A DNA stretch of 64,000 bases from Rhodococcus gordoniae (GCF_001646655.1 NZ_LPZN01000019.1:1-64000); one strand, 5' to 3'; shown: positions 15,733-25,427, counted from the first letter of the stretch. Notes: generated by a model not told the origin, from the sequence alone. A program made the numbers and translations.

Positions 15733-16938
15733 ATGACCGAAGGTTCCATGGCGGAGCCGCCCGCGGCGACCCCGCCGACACAGATGCTGGTCGATCCTCG
15801 CTTCATGCCCGTCGCGGATCTGTTCTTCCGAATGTTCTACAAGCCGAGCCAGGGTGGTGGCGCTCTCGCGTGCTATCTGCACGGTGAACCCGTGCTCGAC
15901 ATCTGGGCGGGCTGGGCCGCGCGCGACAAGCGCTGGACGCGCGACACCGTCGTGCTGTCGTTCTCCACCGGCAAAGGGGTGGCCAGCACGGTGGTGCACC
16001 GTCTCGCCGAACGCGGGTTGCTCGACTACGACGCCGCCGTGGCCGAGTACTGGCCGGAGTTCGCTGCGGCCGGCAAGGAGACGATCACGCTGCGGCAACT
16101 CATGTCGCATCGCGCCGGACTGCACAAATCGCGAGGTCTCGTGCCCGGCCGCGAGGGTCTGCTCGACTCCGAGGCGGTAGCCGCCGCGCTCGCCGCGTCA
16201 CCGCCCGATCCTCGCCGATTCCACGGACCGGGCTATCACGCCGTCACCTACGGAAACCTCGTCGCCGAGGTCGCGTCGCGAGTGTCGGGGGTGCCCTTCC
16301 AGGAGCTCGTGCGCACCGAGATCGCCGAGCCGCTCGGCATGGACGAGTTCTGGTACCGCGTGCCCGAGGACCAACGGCACCGCATCGCCCGGGTGTTCCC
16401 GAAGGTCAACTTCCTGCCGGCGCCGTGGACGACATCTGCGGCGGTGTTGTCGCGCGCACCCGGAGTGCGGGGGCTGGTCGAAGCGGGCATGGCAGAGGGA
16501 TTCGACGAATTGATGCGCAGTCCGTCGGCTCACGACGCCGTCATGCCCGGATGGAACGGTGTGTTCACCGCACGTGCTCTCGCTCGCATGTACGCGGCGA
16601 TTGCGAACGAAGGAACGATCGGCGGTGTCCGCCTGCTGAAAGAGGACACCGTTCAGCAGTTGCTCGAAGTGCAGACCCGGCGGCGGGACTACGTGCTCGG
16701 TATCCGGCCCAACTGGCGGCTGGGCTACCACCCCGGATGGGTCGCGCTGCGCGAGCAGCCGCTGCGCTCTGTCGGACACTTCGGATTCGGCGGCTCGGGA
16801 GCGTTCGCCGATCCGGAGACCGGGCTGTCGGTCGCATTCGTCACCAACCGCATGGGCAACACCTTCACCACGATCTCCGACGGACGGTTCCCGAGGCTCG
16901 GCGCGGCGGCCGTCACCGCTGCGCGCCGCGCAGCGTGA
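15733..16938 (+). CDS. Beta-lactamase-fold serine hydrolase (class C/EstB type)
   Basis: 401 residues from the ATG at 15733. The catalytic Ser-x-x-Lys is STGK in VVLSFSTGKGV, and the Tyr-x-Asn motif is YGN in HAVTYGN. Near the C-terminus HFGFGGSGAF stands where the KTG-like triad lies (HxG form). There is no signal peptide, so it is more likely a cytoplasmic esterase or carboxypeptidase-like enzyme than a resistance beta-lactamase. Longer upstream reading only runs antisense to the M13 gene. Confidence 0.88.
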   Translation: MTEGSMAEPPAATPPTQMLVDPRFMPVADLFFRMFYKPSQGGGALACYLHGEPVLDIWAGWAARDKRWTRDTVVLSFSTGKGVASTVVHRLAERGLLDYDAAVAEYWPEFAAAGKETITLRQLMSHRAGLHKSRGLVPGREGLLDSEAVAAALAASPPDPRRFHGPGYHAVTYGNLVAEVASRVSGVPFQELVRTEIAEPLGMDEFWYRVPEDQRHRIARVFPKVNFLPAPWTTSAAVLSRAPGVRGLVEAGMAEGFDELMRSPSAHDAVMPGWNGVFTARALARMYAAIANEGTIGGVRLLKEDTVQQLLEVQTRRRDYVLGIRPNWRLGYHPGWVALREQPLRSVGHFGFGGSGAFADPETGLSVAFVTNRMGNTFTTISDGRFPRLGAAAVTAARRAA

Positions 16939-17079
16939 TCGGACCTCCCCGGCCACGTCGATCGCCGCGAGGACCCGGTCGCTCCGACGCACGGTGACCG
17001 TGGCGCCGCCGGGTCGTGGATCGGGCGGCCGGACGCTCGATGCTCGGTATGAGAGAGCTGGGAGATCCCTGCGAATCAG

Positions 17080-18003
17080 TTATGCGCGGGGGAACAGCCG
17101 GACATTGGCATGCGCGCGCACGTAGACGGTGCCGTCGGCGGCGCACAGCGTCGTCTCGAAGGACGCGAGGCGCCGTCCGGCCCGCACCGCTTCGGACCGC
17201 AGTTCGACGACGGGCCCGGGGACAGCGGGCGAGCGGAGGTAATCGAGGCCGATCTCCAGCACGCGATAGTCCTGACCGATGCCGGTCAGCGTCTGTGCGG
17301 CCAGACCGGTGACGGCCTCCGCCATCGATACGAGCACACCTCCCTGCACCGAACCGATCACGTTGGCCATCCATTCGCGCGGCGACAAGCGGGCCTGCAC
17401 GACTCCGTGCTCGGCGGCCGTCACCTCGAGTCCGAGCAGGCCGGCGAGCGGTCCGCGGGGAAGAGTCCCGGTGGAGATGCCCGTGACGATGTCGAGGCCG
17501 GGCAGTTCGGCCAGGATCGCCGCATCCGACCACGGTTCCGGCTCACCGCGTTCCGGCACGGTCTCCGCCGCGTCCGGGCCGAGTTCCGTCGGTGTACGCC
17601 CGACGACGATGGATCGGCCGACCAGGTGCGCAACGAGAACGCCCTGCTCGTCGTGCACGTCGGTGCGCGACACCGCGGTCGAGTCGTCGTAGTACAGGCT
17701 GCTGCCGCGGCCGACGAGGAGGCCCGAGGACGGGAAGGGGTGTGCGAGCGTCGCCGTCACGTGCGACAGCACACCCTGCGGTCGCTCACCGGTCTCCGCG
17801 AACCGGGCGATGCCGGCGGGTACGCCCGCGGCGAAGTCGGTGAAGACACCGACGGAGGCGAGGGTGGTCTGCCCGCGGTGGTCGAACAAGTGCGGTCCGA
17901 CGGCTTGGGTGATCGAGACCGACGCGTCGTCGGCGATCTCGATGTCGACGCCCATCACACGACCGGGACGGTCGACGGAGAATTGTGCGGTCTCGATTGC
18001 CAT
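17080..18003 (-). CDS. Double-hotdog PaaI-like acyl-CoA thioesterase
   Basis: 307 residues made of two hotdog domains. The second has the PaaI pattern in NVIGSVQGGVLVSMAEAV followed by VLEIGLDYLRSP. It should hydrolyse acyl-CoA thioesters in the cytoplasm. The first domain (HLFDHRGQTTLASVGVFTDF) is more degenerate and may only support dimer-like packing. About 140 bases of non-coding sequence separate it from the convergent serine hydrolase. Confidence 0.8.
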   Translation of the reverse strand: MAIETAQFSVDRPGRVMGVDIEIADDASVSITQAVGPHLFDHRGQTTLASVGVFTDFAAGVPAGIARFAETGERPQGVLSHVTATLAHPFPSSGLLVGRGSSLYYDDSTAVSRTDVHDEQGVLVAHLVGRSIVVGRTPTELGPDAAETVPERGEPEPWSDAAILAELPGLDIVTGISTGTLPRGPLAGLLGLEVTAAEHGVVQARLSPREWMANVIGSVQGGVLVSMAEAVTGLAAQTLTGIGQDYRVLEIGLDYLRSPAVPGPVVELRSEAVRAGRRLASFETTLCAADGTVYVRAHANVRLFPRA

Positions 18004-18080
18004 ACCTTGCTTCTATCAGGGACGGCGCGGACGAGACCGGGCGGGGAGTGGTTCGCCCCGGTGCAGGATCGCCCCCGGGC

Positions 18081-18689
18081 TCAGCTCTGCGGCGTCTCGG
18101 GACCGCGACGGCCCTCGAGTTCCCGGATCCGCTTCGACGCCTCCTCGAGCCGCTTCTTCCTCTCCGCAGCCTCCGACTTCTTCAGCTCCTCGTAGACCTT
18201 CTCGTCGTCGTCGCTGTACTTCAGGATCAGACGCGGAACGCTGAGCGTGACGATCAGCGACGGCCATACGATCCACGCGTAACTCCAGTCGAGGACGATC
18301 TGCAGGACGAGGAAGGTCACCAGGGTGATGCCGATGATGATCCAGTCCAGTGTCTCGACCGTACTTCCGCGGTCGCGGAGCGATGCCAGTTCGTCCTCCG
18401 CCGACTGCGGCGCCGCAGGAGAGGTGTCGCGGCGAACCGCCGGGGCCGAGACGTCGGGGATCATCCGGATGTGGCCGTCGACCTGCTCGAGAGGCGCCCC
18501 GCCGGGCAGCCCCCGGAAGGAGGGGAGCAACGCCGAAAACGTTCGCGCGGAGGATATCTCCCCGGACCGTTCGTAGAACTCGGCGCTGTCGAGGCGGCCC
18601 GCGGCGTAGTGCTCGCCGAGCGCGTTCAACGCGTGCATGCGTTCGGCGTCGCTGAGCAGCAGGTCGTCGTGATCGGAGTTGCCGGTCAT
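18081..18689 (-). CDS. DUF1707 protein with two membrane segments
   Basis: 202 residues. The N-terminal DUF1707 domain reads LLSDAERMHALNALGEHYAAGRL with ERSGEISSA. A Pro-rich linker follows, then two hydrophobic segments (WIIIGITLVTFLVLQIVL and YAWIVWPSLIVTLSV). The C-terminal tail is charged and coiled-coil-like (EELKKSEAAERKKRLEEA). DUF1707 proteins are actinobacterial and poorly understood. The gene lies next to a two-component system on the same strand and may belong to its transcription unit. Confidence 0.8.
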   Translation of the reverse strand: MTGNSDHDDLLLSDAERMHALNALGEHYAAGRLDSAEFYERSGEISSARTFSALLPSFRGLPGGAPLEQVDGHIRMIPDVSAPAVRRDTSPAAPQSAEDELASLRDRGSTVETLDWIIIGITLVTFLVLQIVLDWSYAWIVWPSLIVTLSVPRLILKYSDDDEKVYEELKKSEAAERKKRLEEASKRIRELEGRRGPETPQS

Positions 18690-18741
18690 TTCTTTCCCGC
18701 GCTTTCGGAGTCGGTTGTCGAGTCCTCGTTCATCCCTGATC

Positions 18742-19398
18742 CTAGAGCCGGCGACCGGGCGTGTCCCGGGCGATGATGGCCGCCTGGATCCGCGACTGCA
18801 CACCCAGTTTGTGGAGCACCCGGGCGACGTGTGTCTTCGTCGTGTTCTCACCGATGGTGAGACGGGTTGCGATCTGGCGGTTGGACAGGCCCTCGCCGAG
18901 GCAGGCGAAGACCTCCTGTTCGCGAGCGGTGAGGGCATCGATATCCGGTCCGTCCGGAAGGTCTTCCTGCCGAGGTGGATTGGAGACGAACGCGTCGATC
19001 ACCGTCCGGGTGATCTGCGGAGAGAGTACGGACTCGCCTACGTACACCGCTCGGATCGCATCGAGCATGGCGTCCGCCGACGCGGTCTTGAGAAGATATC
19101 CGGCGGCCCCGGCACGCAGACTCTCGAAGACGTACTCGTCGATCTCGAAGCTTGTCAGCACCAGCACCCGGGCTCTCGTTTCCCGAGTGATGGTGCGGGT
19201 CGCGGCGATCCCGTCGACATGCGGCATCCGGATGTCCATGAGGACGACATCCGGGTCGAGCGCACGGGCCTGGGACACCGCGACGGCGCCGTCGGCGGCT
19301 TCACCCACCACCCCGATGTCCTCGCTCGTGTCGAGCAGGAGTCGCAGTCCCGCGCGGATGGCGCCGTGGTCGTCGGCGAGCAACACTCTGATCGTCAC
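18742..19398 (-). CDS. LuxR-type two-component response regulator
   Basis: 218 residues. The receiver domain has the acidic pair ADDHG near residue 9, the phospho-acceptor Asp in VLMDIRMP, and the conserved Lys in YLLKTAS. The C-terminal LuxR/NarL helix-turn-helix is LTAREQEVFACLGEGLSN with IATRLTIGENTTKTHV. It acts as a DNA-binding regulator activated by the kinase encoded just upstream. The GTG start overlaps the kinase stop as GTGA, showing translational coupling. Confidence 0.92.
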   Translation of the reverse strand: MTIRVLLADDHGAIRAGLRLLLDTSEDIGVVGEAADGAVAVSQARALDPDVVLMDIRMPHVDGIAATRTITRETRARVLVLTSFEIDEYVFESLRAGAAGYLLKTASADAMLDAIRAVYVGESVLSPQITRTVIDAFVSNPPRQEDLPDGPDIDALTAREQEVFACLGEGLSNRQIATRLTIGENTTKTHVARVLHKLGVQSRIQAAIIARDTPGRRL

Positions 19399-20600
19399 GT
19401 CACAGGCCTCTTCGCCAGTGGCAGTTGCACGTATGTCCTCCATTCGTTCCCCTCGCGACCGGAGCGGGCCTGTCCGCCCACCGCGGCGGCGCGTTCGGCG
19501 ATGTTCCGCAGGCCGTGCCCGGTGCTGCGGGCCAGTGACGGCTCCGCGGCGTCCGCCGTGCCGATCGGATTCACCACTTCGATGCCCAACCGACCGTCGA
19601 CGCCGTCGAAACGAAGTGTCACCGGCTGTTCCGGTGCGTGCTTCACCGCATTCGTCAGGGTTTCCTGGACGATGCGGTAGGCCGTGAGATCGACCTCCGC
19701 GTCGAGACCGGTGGGTGGACGACCATCGATCCGGACCGAGGTGCCGGCGGCGCGTGCGGACACGGTGAGCGGTTCGAGATCGGCGAGGCGACCCGCCGTG
19801 GTGATCTCGTCGTCGGTGTCGTCGCTGCGTAACAGGCGCACCAGCGATTGCATCTCCTGCAGGGCGGCCACACTGCCGGACCGCACGGACTCGAGCACGG
19901 TCAGTGCTCGGTCCGGATCGGATTCGCGGAGGCGGAGCGCGGCCTCGCTCTGAATCGCGATGGACGACAGGTGTCCCGCCACCACGTCGTGCAGGTCGCG
20001 GGCCAGGCGCTGCCGCTCGGTGGTGATGGCGGCGTGCCGGTCCAGTTCCGCGACGCGCGTGAGCGCTTGGACGCGTGCCCGTTCGATCTCGGCGGCGTCG
20101 CGGTGAGAACGGACCGATCGGGCCCACCAGATCGGGACGACGATCACGAGCACGGCGATCGAGACGGCCCACACAGCGATGCGCAAGTCTCCGGAGTACA
20201 CACCGAGCGCGACAGCGCCGACGACGATCGGGACCACGGGTGCACGTTCGAGGACGAGGCTGGTCCGCGCCGAGCCGAACAACGCTGCCGCATACAGCAG
20301 GTCGCCGTACGCGATCCAGACGGGCAGGGAGGGGCCGACGACGAGGTCGACCAGCACCGGGACGGTGCCCAGCCCGAGCGCGAGAAGCGGTCGCGTTCGG
20401 CGCATCGTCATCGGTGTGCACACGCAGGCGAGTAGAACGAGCCACACCCACAACGGTCGAGGCGGGCGGTCCTCGACGAGCACACCGAGATTCAGGGCGT
20501 ACAACAGTGCGCCGCCCCCGAAGTACGCGAGCGCGACGAGCAGCGAGTTGTAGCGCGGGTTCACGAATCCCACTCGAATCTCGGATTCACGATTGTCCAC
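19395..20600 (-). CDS. Membrane sensor histidine kinase (HisKA_3)
   Basis: 401 residues. The N-terminal half has five to six membrane helices. The dimerisation/phospho-acceptor motif is LARDLHDVVAGHLSSI, with the His near residue 220. The ATPase domain follows with NAVKHAPE (N box) and GHGLRNIAERAAAVGG (G box). This is a NarL-type partner for the LuxR regulator at 18742-19398. With no large extracellular domain, the signal is probably sensed in or near the membrane. Confidence 0.9.
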   Translation of the reverse strand: MDNRESEIRVGFVNPRYNSLLVALAYFGGGALLYALNLGVLVEDRPPRPLWVWLVLLACVCTPMTMRRTRPLLALGLGTVPVLVDLVVGPSLPVWIAYGDLLYAAALFGSARTSLVLERAPVVPIVVGAVALGVYSGDLRIAVWAVSIAVLVIVVPIWWARSVRSHRDAAEIERARVQALTRVAELDRHAAITTERQRLARDLHDVVAGHLSSIAIQSEAALRLRESDPDRALTVLESVRSGSVAALQEMQSLVRLLRSDDTDDEITTAGRLADLEPLTVSARAAGTSVRIDGRPPTGLDAEVDLTAYRIVQETLTNAVKHAPEQPVTLRFDGVDGRLGIEVVNPIGTADAAEPSLARSTGHGLRNIAERAAAVGGQARSGREGNEWRTYVQLPLAKRPVT

Positions 20601-20715
20601 AGGAACGATTCGACCACAGCTGTGCGGGGATCAGGGTCCAGGTCACCCGAAGTGATGAGGCGGCGACCGCCCATCGGGCGACGCGAGCGCGGGAGGTACG
20701 CGCGACTCTGGGGTC

Positions 20716-21249
20716 ATGTTCAGCCACATCACCGCCTTCATCGTCGGATGCGAGATCGCGTTCTGGGTAGTACTCGCGGCCGGGCTCGTGTTCCGGTACC
20801 TACTCCGGCTCAGGAGGACAGGCGCGGTCCTGCTCACCCTGATTCCGTTGATCGACGTCGTCCTGCTCGCGGCCGTCGCTGTGGATCTGCACAACGGGAC
20901 GGAGGTCGGATGGGTCCACCGCGTGGCGGGTATCTATCTCGGCGTGAGTGTCGCATTCGGGCCGAGCATCGTCCGCTGGGCCGATCGCCGGTTCGCCTAT
21001 CACTTCGCGGGCGGTGCGAAACCGGAACCCGCTCCGAAGGAAGGACCGGAAGCCTTCCGTAAGGAATGTGCGGATTTCGGGCGGTGGCTGATCGCGGCCG
21101 GAATCAGCGGGGGCGCCGTTCTCGGGCTCGGCTCGACGGTCGCGAACACCGACCAGGCCTCGGCACTGTACGGAATCTTTCCCACCCTGGGCGTGATCAC
21201 GGTGATCTGGCTGATCACGGGACCGGTATGGGTGCTCGGGAAGCAGTGA
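20716..21249 (+). CDS. Hypothetical membrane protein
   Basis: 177 residues with about five predicted membrane helices: residues 5-28, 38-56, 68-86, 120-140 and 150-170. A hydrophilic Pro/Lys/Glu-rich loop (AKPEPAPKEGPEAF) lies between helices 3 and 4. Similar proteins occur in actinobacteria without known function. It is divergent from the histidine kinase, with 115 bases between their starts, so it is a candidate target of that two-component system. Confidence 0.72.
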   Translation: MFSHITAFIVGCEIAFWVVLAAGLVFRYLLRLRRTGAVLLTLIPLIDVVLLAAVAVDLHNGTEVGWVHRVAGIYLGVSVAFGPSIVRWADRRFAYHFAGGAKPEPAPKEGPEAFRKECADFGRWLIAAGISGGAVLGLGSTVANTDQASALYGIFPTLGVITVIWLITGPVWVLGKQ

Positions 21250-21366
21250 CGAAGACGTCGTACCGAGAAATTTCCGGGTGCGTGATGAGTTCTCGCCGAG
21301 TGCTCGGTCTGTATCCGTGACACCTCACCGCGTCCCGCACAGGGACGATCGAACACAGGAGAAACC

Positions 21367-21831
21367 ATGTCGCGCATGCTGTTCGTCAACCTCGCCGTCG
21401 AGAACGTCGCCGCCTCCCGAGAATTCTTCGACCAGCTCGGATTCACTTTCAACGACATGTTCTGCGACGAGAACACCGCGTGCCTGGAGATCAACGAGCA
21501 GACCTACGTGATGTTGCTCGAGAAGCCGCGTTTTCGCGACTTCATCAACGACGACATCTGCGACACCACGAAGGCCCGCGAGGCGCTGATGTGCGTGTCG
21601 GCCGACACTCGCGAGGCCGTCGATGCGCTCGTAGACGGTGCCGTCGCCGCGGGTGGCAGCGAATGGGTGACGTCCGGCGGGCAGAAGGCGCAGGAGGAGA
21701 TGGGGGACTTCGCCCATCAGCGGGCCTTCCTGGACCTCGACGGCCACGTCTGGGAGGTCATGTGGATGGATATGTCGGCCGCAGCGCAGGCGTGGGCACC
21801 GGATGACGCCGAGGAGAACGCCACCGCGTAA
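21367..21831 (+). CDS. VOC-family (glyoxalase/bleomycin resistance fold) protein
   Basis: 154 residues with the two beta-alpha-beta-beta-beta units of the vicinal oxygen chelate fold: MLFVNLAVENVAASREFFDQLGF at the start (in part) and RAFLDLDGHVWEVMW at the end, including a Glu metal-ligand position. The closest look is to the PhnB/YP_-type lactoylglutathione lyase-like proteins of unknown substrate. A GGAG ribosome site lies 6 bases upstream. It is convergent with the sigma factor gene, 15 bases apart. Confidence 0.85.
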   Translation: MSRMLFVNLAVENVAASREFFDQLGFTFNDMFCDENTACLEINEQTYVMLLEKPRFRDFINDDICDTTKAREALMCVSADTREAVDALVDGAVAAGGSEWVTSGGQKAQEEMGDFAHQRAFLDLDGHVWEVMWMDMSAAAQAWAPDDAEENATA

Positions 21832-21846
21832 GGCCGACCGTGCGGT

Positions 21847-22866
21847 TCAGCGGGCTGCCGGGTCCTCCGGCAGCCCGAATCGGGCGAACAACGCAGTGGT
21901 GTCGTCGGAGAAGAAGACGGTGGCGTGCGTGACTCTACCGTCGACGATGTCGAGCACTTGCAGTTGGAAAGGGTGGTGGCGGCCGTCCTCCCCTCGCATG
22001 TACAGCCCGAACGCCGGTTGGCCGTTCGCCACGGCGGGAAGCAGCACCTGGTCGCCGGGGCCCTTCGCGGGACAGTTCTTCTTGATGAGGGTGACGATCG
22101 CGTCGGGACCCCGGTACCAGCCCTCGAAGGGAGGCATCTCCCAGACGGCGTCCTGGGTGAGCATCTCGACGAGCGAGTCGATGTCGTACTTCTCGAAGCC
22201 GTCGACCCAGCGCTGCAGCAACGCCTTGGTCTCGGCGCTGTCGGGTTCGGCGAGCTCGTCGTCGCGGACACGGGCGTCCTTCAGCTGCGCGCGTGCCCGC
22301 TGCAGGAGGCTGTTGACCGCGGCCGTCGACGTGTCGAGCGCGGCCGCGACCTCGGTGGCGCGCCACTGCAGGACTTCGCGGAGCAGCAGGACCGCCCGCT
22401 GGCGAGCGGAGAGATGCTGCAGGGCCGCGACGAACGCGAGACGCACGGAATCGCGGGAGGCGGCGATGGTGGCAGGATCCGACGGATCGTCGGTGGTGTA
22501 CCCGGCGGGGAACGGTTCGAGCCAGGGCACCTCGGGACGGGTGACCAGATCCTCGGTGGGATCGGAACTCGGCGCACCGAGCCCGGTGGGCAACGGCCGG
22601 CGACTGCGACCTTCGAGCGCCGTCAGGCACACGTTGGTGGCAATCCGGTGGAGCCACGTGCGCAGTGAGGAGCGGCCGCCGAAGTTCTCGTACCCGCGCC
22701 AGGCGCGCAGGTAGGTTTCCTGGACCAGGTCTTCCGCATCGTGCAGCGACCCGCTCATGCGGTAACAGTGTGCGAGCAGTTCTCGGCGGAACGGCTCGGC
22801 GAGCTCCATGAAATCGGTCGACGTCGATGTCGAGCCGGTTGATTCCTCGAGCAGTTGTTCGGTCAT
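21847..22866 (-). CDS. sigG: ECF sigma factor with C-terminal SnoaL-like domain (SigG-like)
   Basis: 339 residues. Sigma region 2 is seen in LLAHCYRMSGSLHDAEDLVQ with ETYLRAWRGY. Region 4 is seen in LSARQRAVLLLREVLQWRATEVAAAL. A roughly 120-residue SnoaL-like domain follows (EMPPFEGWYRGPDAIVTLI). That fusion, plus the convergent VOC gene, is the arrangement of mycobacterial SigG. The C-terminal domain in such factors modulates activity in place of an anti-sigma protein. The symbol rests on domain layout, not on a tree. Confidence 0.82.
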   Translation of the reverse strand: MTEQLLEESTGSTSTSTDFMELAEPFRRELLAHCYRMSGSLHDAEDLVQETYLRAWRGYENFGGRSSLRTWLHRIATNVCLTALEGRSRRPLPTGLGAPSSDPTEDLVTRPEVPWLEPFPAGYTTDDPSDPATIAASRDSVRLAFVAALQHLSARQRAVLLLREVLQWRATEVAAALDTSTAAVNSLLQRARAQLKDARVRDDELAEPDSAETKALLQRWVDGFEKYDIDSLVEMLTQDAVWEMPPFEGWYRGPDAIVTLIKKNCPAKGPGDQVLLPAVANGQPAFGLYMRGEDGRHHPFQLQVLDIVDGRVTHATVFFSDDTTALFARFGLPEDPAAR

Positions 22867-23006
22867 GAGCGCGATACCCCCGGCTGGTCGGACCCGAATC
22901 CGCTACCCGTCAGAGAGTAGTCGGGGGTACCGACAGGCGACAGCGATAATCACGGGGTCTCGATCGGGGCGCCGGATGCAGGTACCGTGCACGCAGTCGC
23001 GCCGAG

Positions 23007-24506
23007 GTGAGCGCGTGGTGGACGGAGTGGGGACAGGTCGTGCACGAGTACACGCTGCGCGAGGGCGTATCGGACGGACAGGGCCACAGCGGACAGGACC
23101 ACAGTGGACCCGACTGCACCGGACCGGTCGGACCGTACGCGAACGGCCTCCCGCCCGGCGCCCTGGACGTCGAACGACCCGCGCTCGACCGATTCGGGCC
23201 GGCCGAGCTCGGGCGGGCCGTGGTCGTCGCCGCCGTCCTGATCGCCTTCGTGGTGTGGGCGGTGCTGCGGTGGACCGTCCGGCCCCGGCAGCACAGCATC
23301 GTCGAAGCGGCCGCGCACGGCACCGTCGATGCCTTCGAACATCTCGGACCGACCTTCGTGAAGCTGGGTCAGCTCATCGCGTCGTCGCCCGGATTGTTCC
23401 CCGCCCCCCTCGCCGATGCGTGCCTGCGCATGCTCGACGACGTTCCCACCTTCCCGTCCGAGCAGGCCCGCGCGGTGATCGAGGAGGATCTCGGACATCG
23501 CATCGACGAGATGTTCGAGTCGTTCGACGACGTGCCGCTCGCCGCGGCGTCGGTCGCACAGGTGCACGGTTGCGTGCTACGCGACGGCCGCCGGGCGGTC
23601 GTGAAGGTGCAGCGACCGGGGATCGCGCACCGCATGCTCGTCGACCTGCGGGCCGCTTACGTGGGCGCGAAAATGCTGCAGATCTTCGAATTCTTCCGCA
23701 TCGCGAACACCCCCGGAATCATCCGCGATCTCCACAATGCGACGATGACCGAACTCAACGCGGCCGTCGAAGCGGATCGTCAGGATCGCTTCCGCCGCAA
23801 CATCTCCGCCTTCGACGACAACCGTTACGTCACGGTGCCCGAGGTGTACTGGCAATGGTGCGGACCGCGGGTGATCTGCATGGAGCGACTGCAGGGCAAG
23901 CCGGTCGACCGGGTGGTGCCGGGCCAGGACGATCTCGACACCTCCCTGCTGGTGCGCCGCGGGGTGAAGGTGTGGATGGAGGCGGTGCTGTGTCACGGTC
24001 CGTTCCACGGTGACGTGCACGCGGGCAATCTGTGGCTGCTCGACGACGGGCGCGTAGCGCTGCTCGACTTCGGCATCGTCGGCGAACTGCCCGACGAGTG
24101 GCGCGCGCTGTTGCGGGCGTTGTTCCGCGCCGCGCTGCTCGACGGGAACTTCACGGCGGTCGCGCAGAGTGTGCGCGCCCTCGGGGTCGCTGCCGATCTC
24201 GACGTCGACGACGCGGCGGTCGGACGGCAGGTCGCCGAGATCTTCGGCCCGCTGCTCGGCCAGGACGTGGGGGAGTTGCGGCTCAGTGAGCTGATCGGCG
24301 CGCTCGTCTCGCTCGGACGCAAATGGAACACGTCCACTCCCGAGGAACTCGTGTTGTTCGGGAAGCAGCTCGGATACTTCGAGCGTTACGCGACCGCGCT
24401 GGCGCCCGGTTGGGTGCTCGGCCGCGATCCGTTCGTCTTCCGGAACATCTTCCCGGAGGAAGTCGCCATAAGAATCGCCGAATCGAACGTGAGCCTGCCC
24501 GACTGA
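23007..24506 (+). CDS. AarF/UbiB (ABC1) family atypical kinase
   Basis: 499 residues. A hydrophilic N-terminus rich in Gly, His and Asp precedes one membrane helix near residue 75 (AVVVAAVLIAFVVWAVL). The kinase-like domain has the KxGQ motif (VKLGQLIAS), the Ala-rich loop (AAASVAQVH), the catalytic Lys (VVKVQRPG), HGDVHAGNL and the DFG metal site (LLDFGIVGEL). Family members support quinone or isoprenoid lipid handling at the membrane. Start is the GTG at 23007; later starts would lose the helix. Confidence 0.88.
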   Translation: MSAWWTEWGQVVHEYTLREGVSDGQGHSGQDHSGPDCTGPVGPYANGLPPGALDVERPALDRFGPAELGRAVVVAAVLIAFVVWAVLRWTVRPRQHSIVEAAAHGTVDAFEHLGPTFVKLGQLIASSPGLFPAPLADACLRMLDDVPTFPSEQARAVIEEDLGHRIDEMFESFDDVPLAAASVAQVHGCVLRDGRRAVVKVQRPGIAHRMLVDLRAAYVGAKMLQIFEFFRIANTPGIIRDLHNATMTELNAAVEADRQDRFRRNISAFDDNRYVTVPEVYWQWCGPRVICMERLQGKPVDRVVPGQDDLDTSLLVRRGVKVWMEAVLCHGPFHGDVHAGNLWLLDDGRVALLDFGIVGELPDEWRALLRALFRAALLDGNFTAVAQSVRALGVAADLDVDDAAVGRQVAEIFGPLLGQDVGELRLSELIGALVSLGRKWNTSTPEELVLFGKQLGYFERYATALAPGWVLGRDPFVFRNIFPEEVAIRIAESNVSLPD

Positions 24507-24554
24507 GGCAGAACCCCGTTCGGCCTTTACAGGATCCGTCGCGCCCCGTAATTT

Positions 24555-24566
24555 GAACGATCGTTC
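24555..24566. promoter_or_regulatory. Perfect 12-bp palindrome, probable TetR operator
   Basis: GAACGATCGTTC lies 52 bases before the EchA ATG at 24618, next to an A/T-rich TAATTAT that could be a -10 element. It resembles operators of TetR-type fatty acid regulators. The regulator at 28184 in the same operon is the natural candidate to bind it. Confidence 0.55.
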
Positions 24567-24617
24567 GACCTAATTATGGTGCGAGCCACACTGGCTACCG
24601 GAAGGACCGCGACCTCA

Positions 24618-25427
24618 ATGGCAACTTCGCAGGACGTCGTACTGAGCACGCGCGACGGAAATGTCGTGACCTGGACGATCAACCTTCCGGAGGCGCGCAA
24701 CCCGATCTCGGGTGACGCCGTGGTCGACCGCCTCGTCGAGCTCGTCGAGGAGGCCGACCGCGACATCGACACCCGCGTCGTGATCCTCACCGGCGCCGGA
24801 TCGGCCTTTTCCGCCGGCGGCAACGTCAAGGACATGGACGAGCGTCGCGGCATGTTCGGCGGCGCACCCCACGCCCTGCGGGAGGGTTACCGCCGCGGCA
24901 TCCAGCGCCTGCCCCGCGCCATCTACCACTGCGAGGTGCCGATCATCGCCGCCGTCAACGGACCTGCCGTGGGTGCCGGTTGCGACCTCGCGATGATGTG
25001 CGACATGCGGATCGCCTCGACGACGGCGTTCTTCGCGGAGAGTTTCGTCAAGCTCGGCATCATCCCCGGCGACGGCGGCGCCTGGCTGCTGCCGCGCGCG
25101 ATCGGTGCGGCGCGGGCCGCCGAGATGGCCTTCACCGGCGATCGTGTCGATGCCGCGACGGCCCTCGACTGGGGCATGGTCTCGCAGGTCGTCGAACCCG
25201 AGCAGCTCCTCGACGCCGCGAACGCGCTCGCCGCGCGTGTCGCCGTCAATCCCCCGAACGCACTGCGCATGACGAAGAAGCTGCTGCGCGAGGGCCAGCG
25301 CGTCGACCTCGACACGCTCCTCGAGCTGTCGGCTTCTCTCCAGGCCCTCTCGCACCACAGCGAGGACCACCGCGAAGCCCTCTCGGCGTTCCTCGAACGA
25401 CGCACCGGCGACTTCACCGGCAACTGA
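24618..25427 (+). CDS. Enoyl-CoA hydratase/isomerase (crotonase)
   Basis: 269 residues from the ATG at 24618, preceded by GAAGGA. The oxyanion-hole segments are GSAFSAGGNVKDM and NGPAVGAGCDLAMMCDM. One active-site acid is in FVKLGIIPGDGG, where Asp follows the Gly. As first gene of a six-gene operon it would hydrate the trans-2-enoyl-CoA made by the FadE proteins. The long helical insertion near RRGMFGGAPHALREGYRRG hints at a bulky acyl group. Chain type is not predictable. Confidence 0.9.
   Translation: MATSQDVVLSTRDGNVVTWTINLPEARNPISGDAVVDRLVELVEEADRDIDTRVVILTGAGSAFSAGGNVKDMDERRGMFGGAPHALREGYRRGIQRLPRAIYHCEVPIIAAVNGPAVGAGCDLAMMCDMRIASTTAFFAESFVKLGIIPGDGGAWLLPRAIGAARAAEMAFTGDRVDAATALDWGMVSQVVEPEQLLDAANALAARVAVNPPNALRMTKKLLREGQRVDLDTLLELSASLQALSHHSEDHREALSAFLERRTGDFTGN

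Noticed and set aside
13636-16938. Open frame of 1100 codons on the plus strand
   Set aside because: Its first 700 codons run antisense to the M13 peptidase gene and have no family resemblance. Only the part from 15733 is a real gene.
22867-23006. CGCTACC/GGTAGC-like bases near the sigma factor start as a fourth palindromic element
   Set aside because: Only one heptamer-like piece is present and there is no GGCAAT loop or paired arms.
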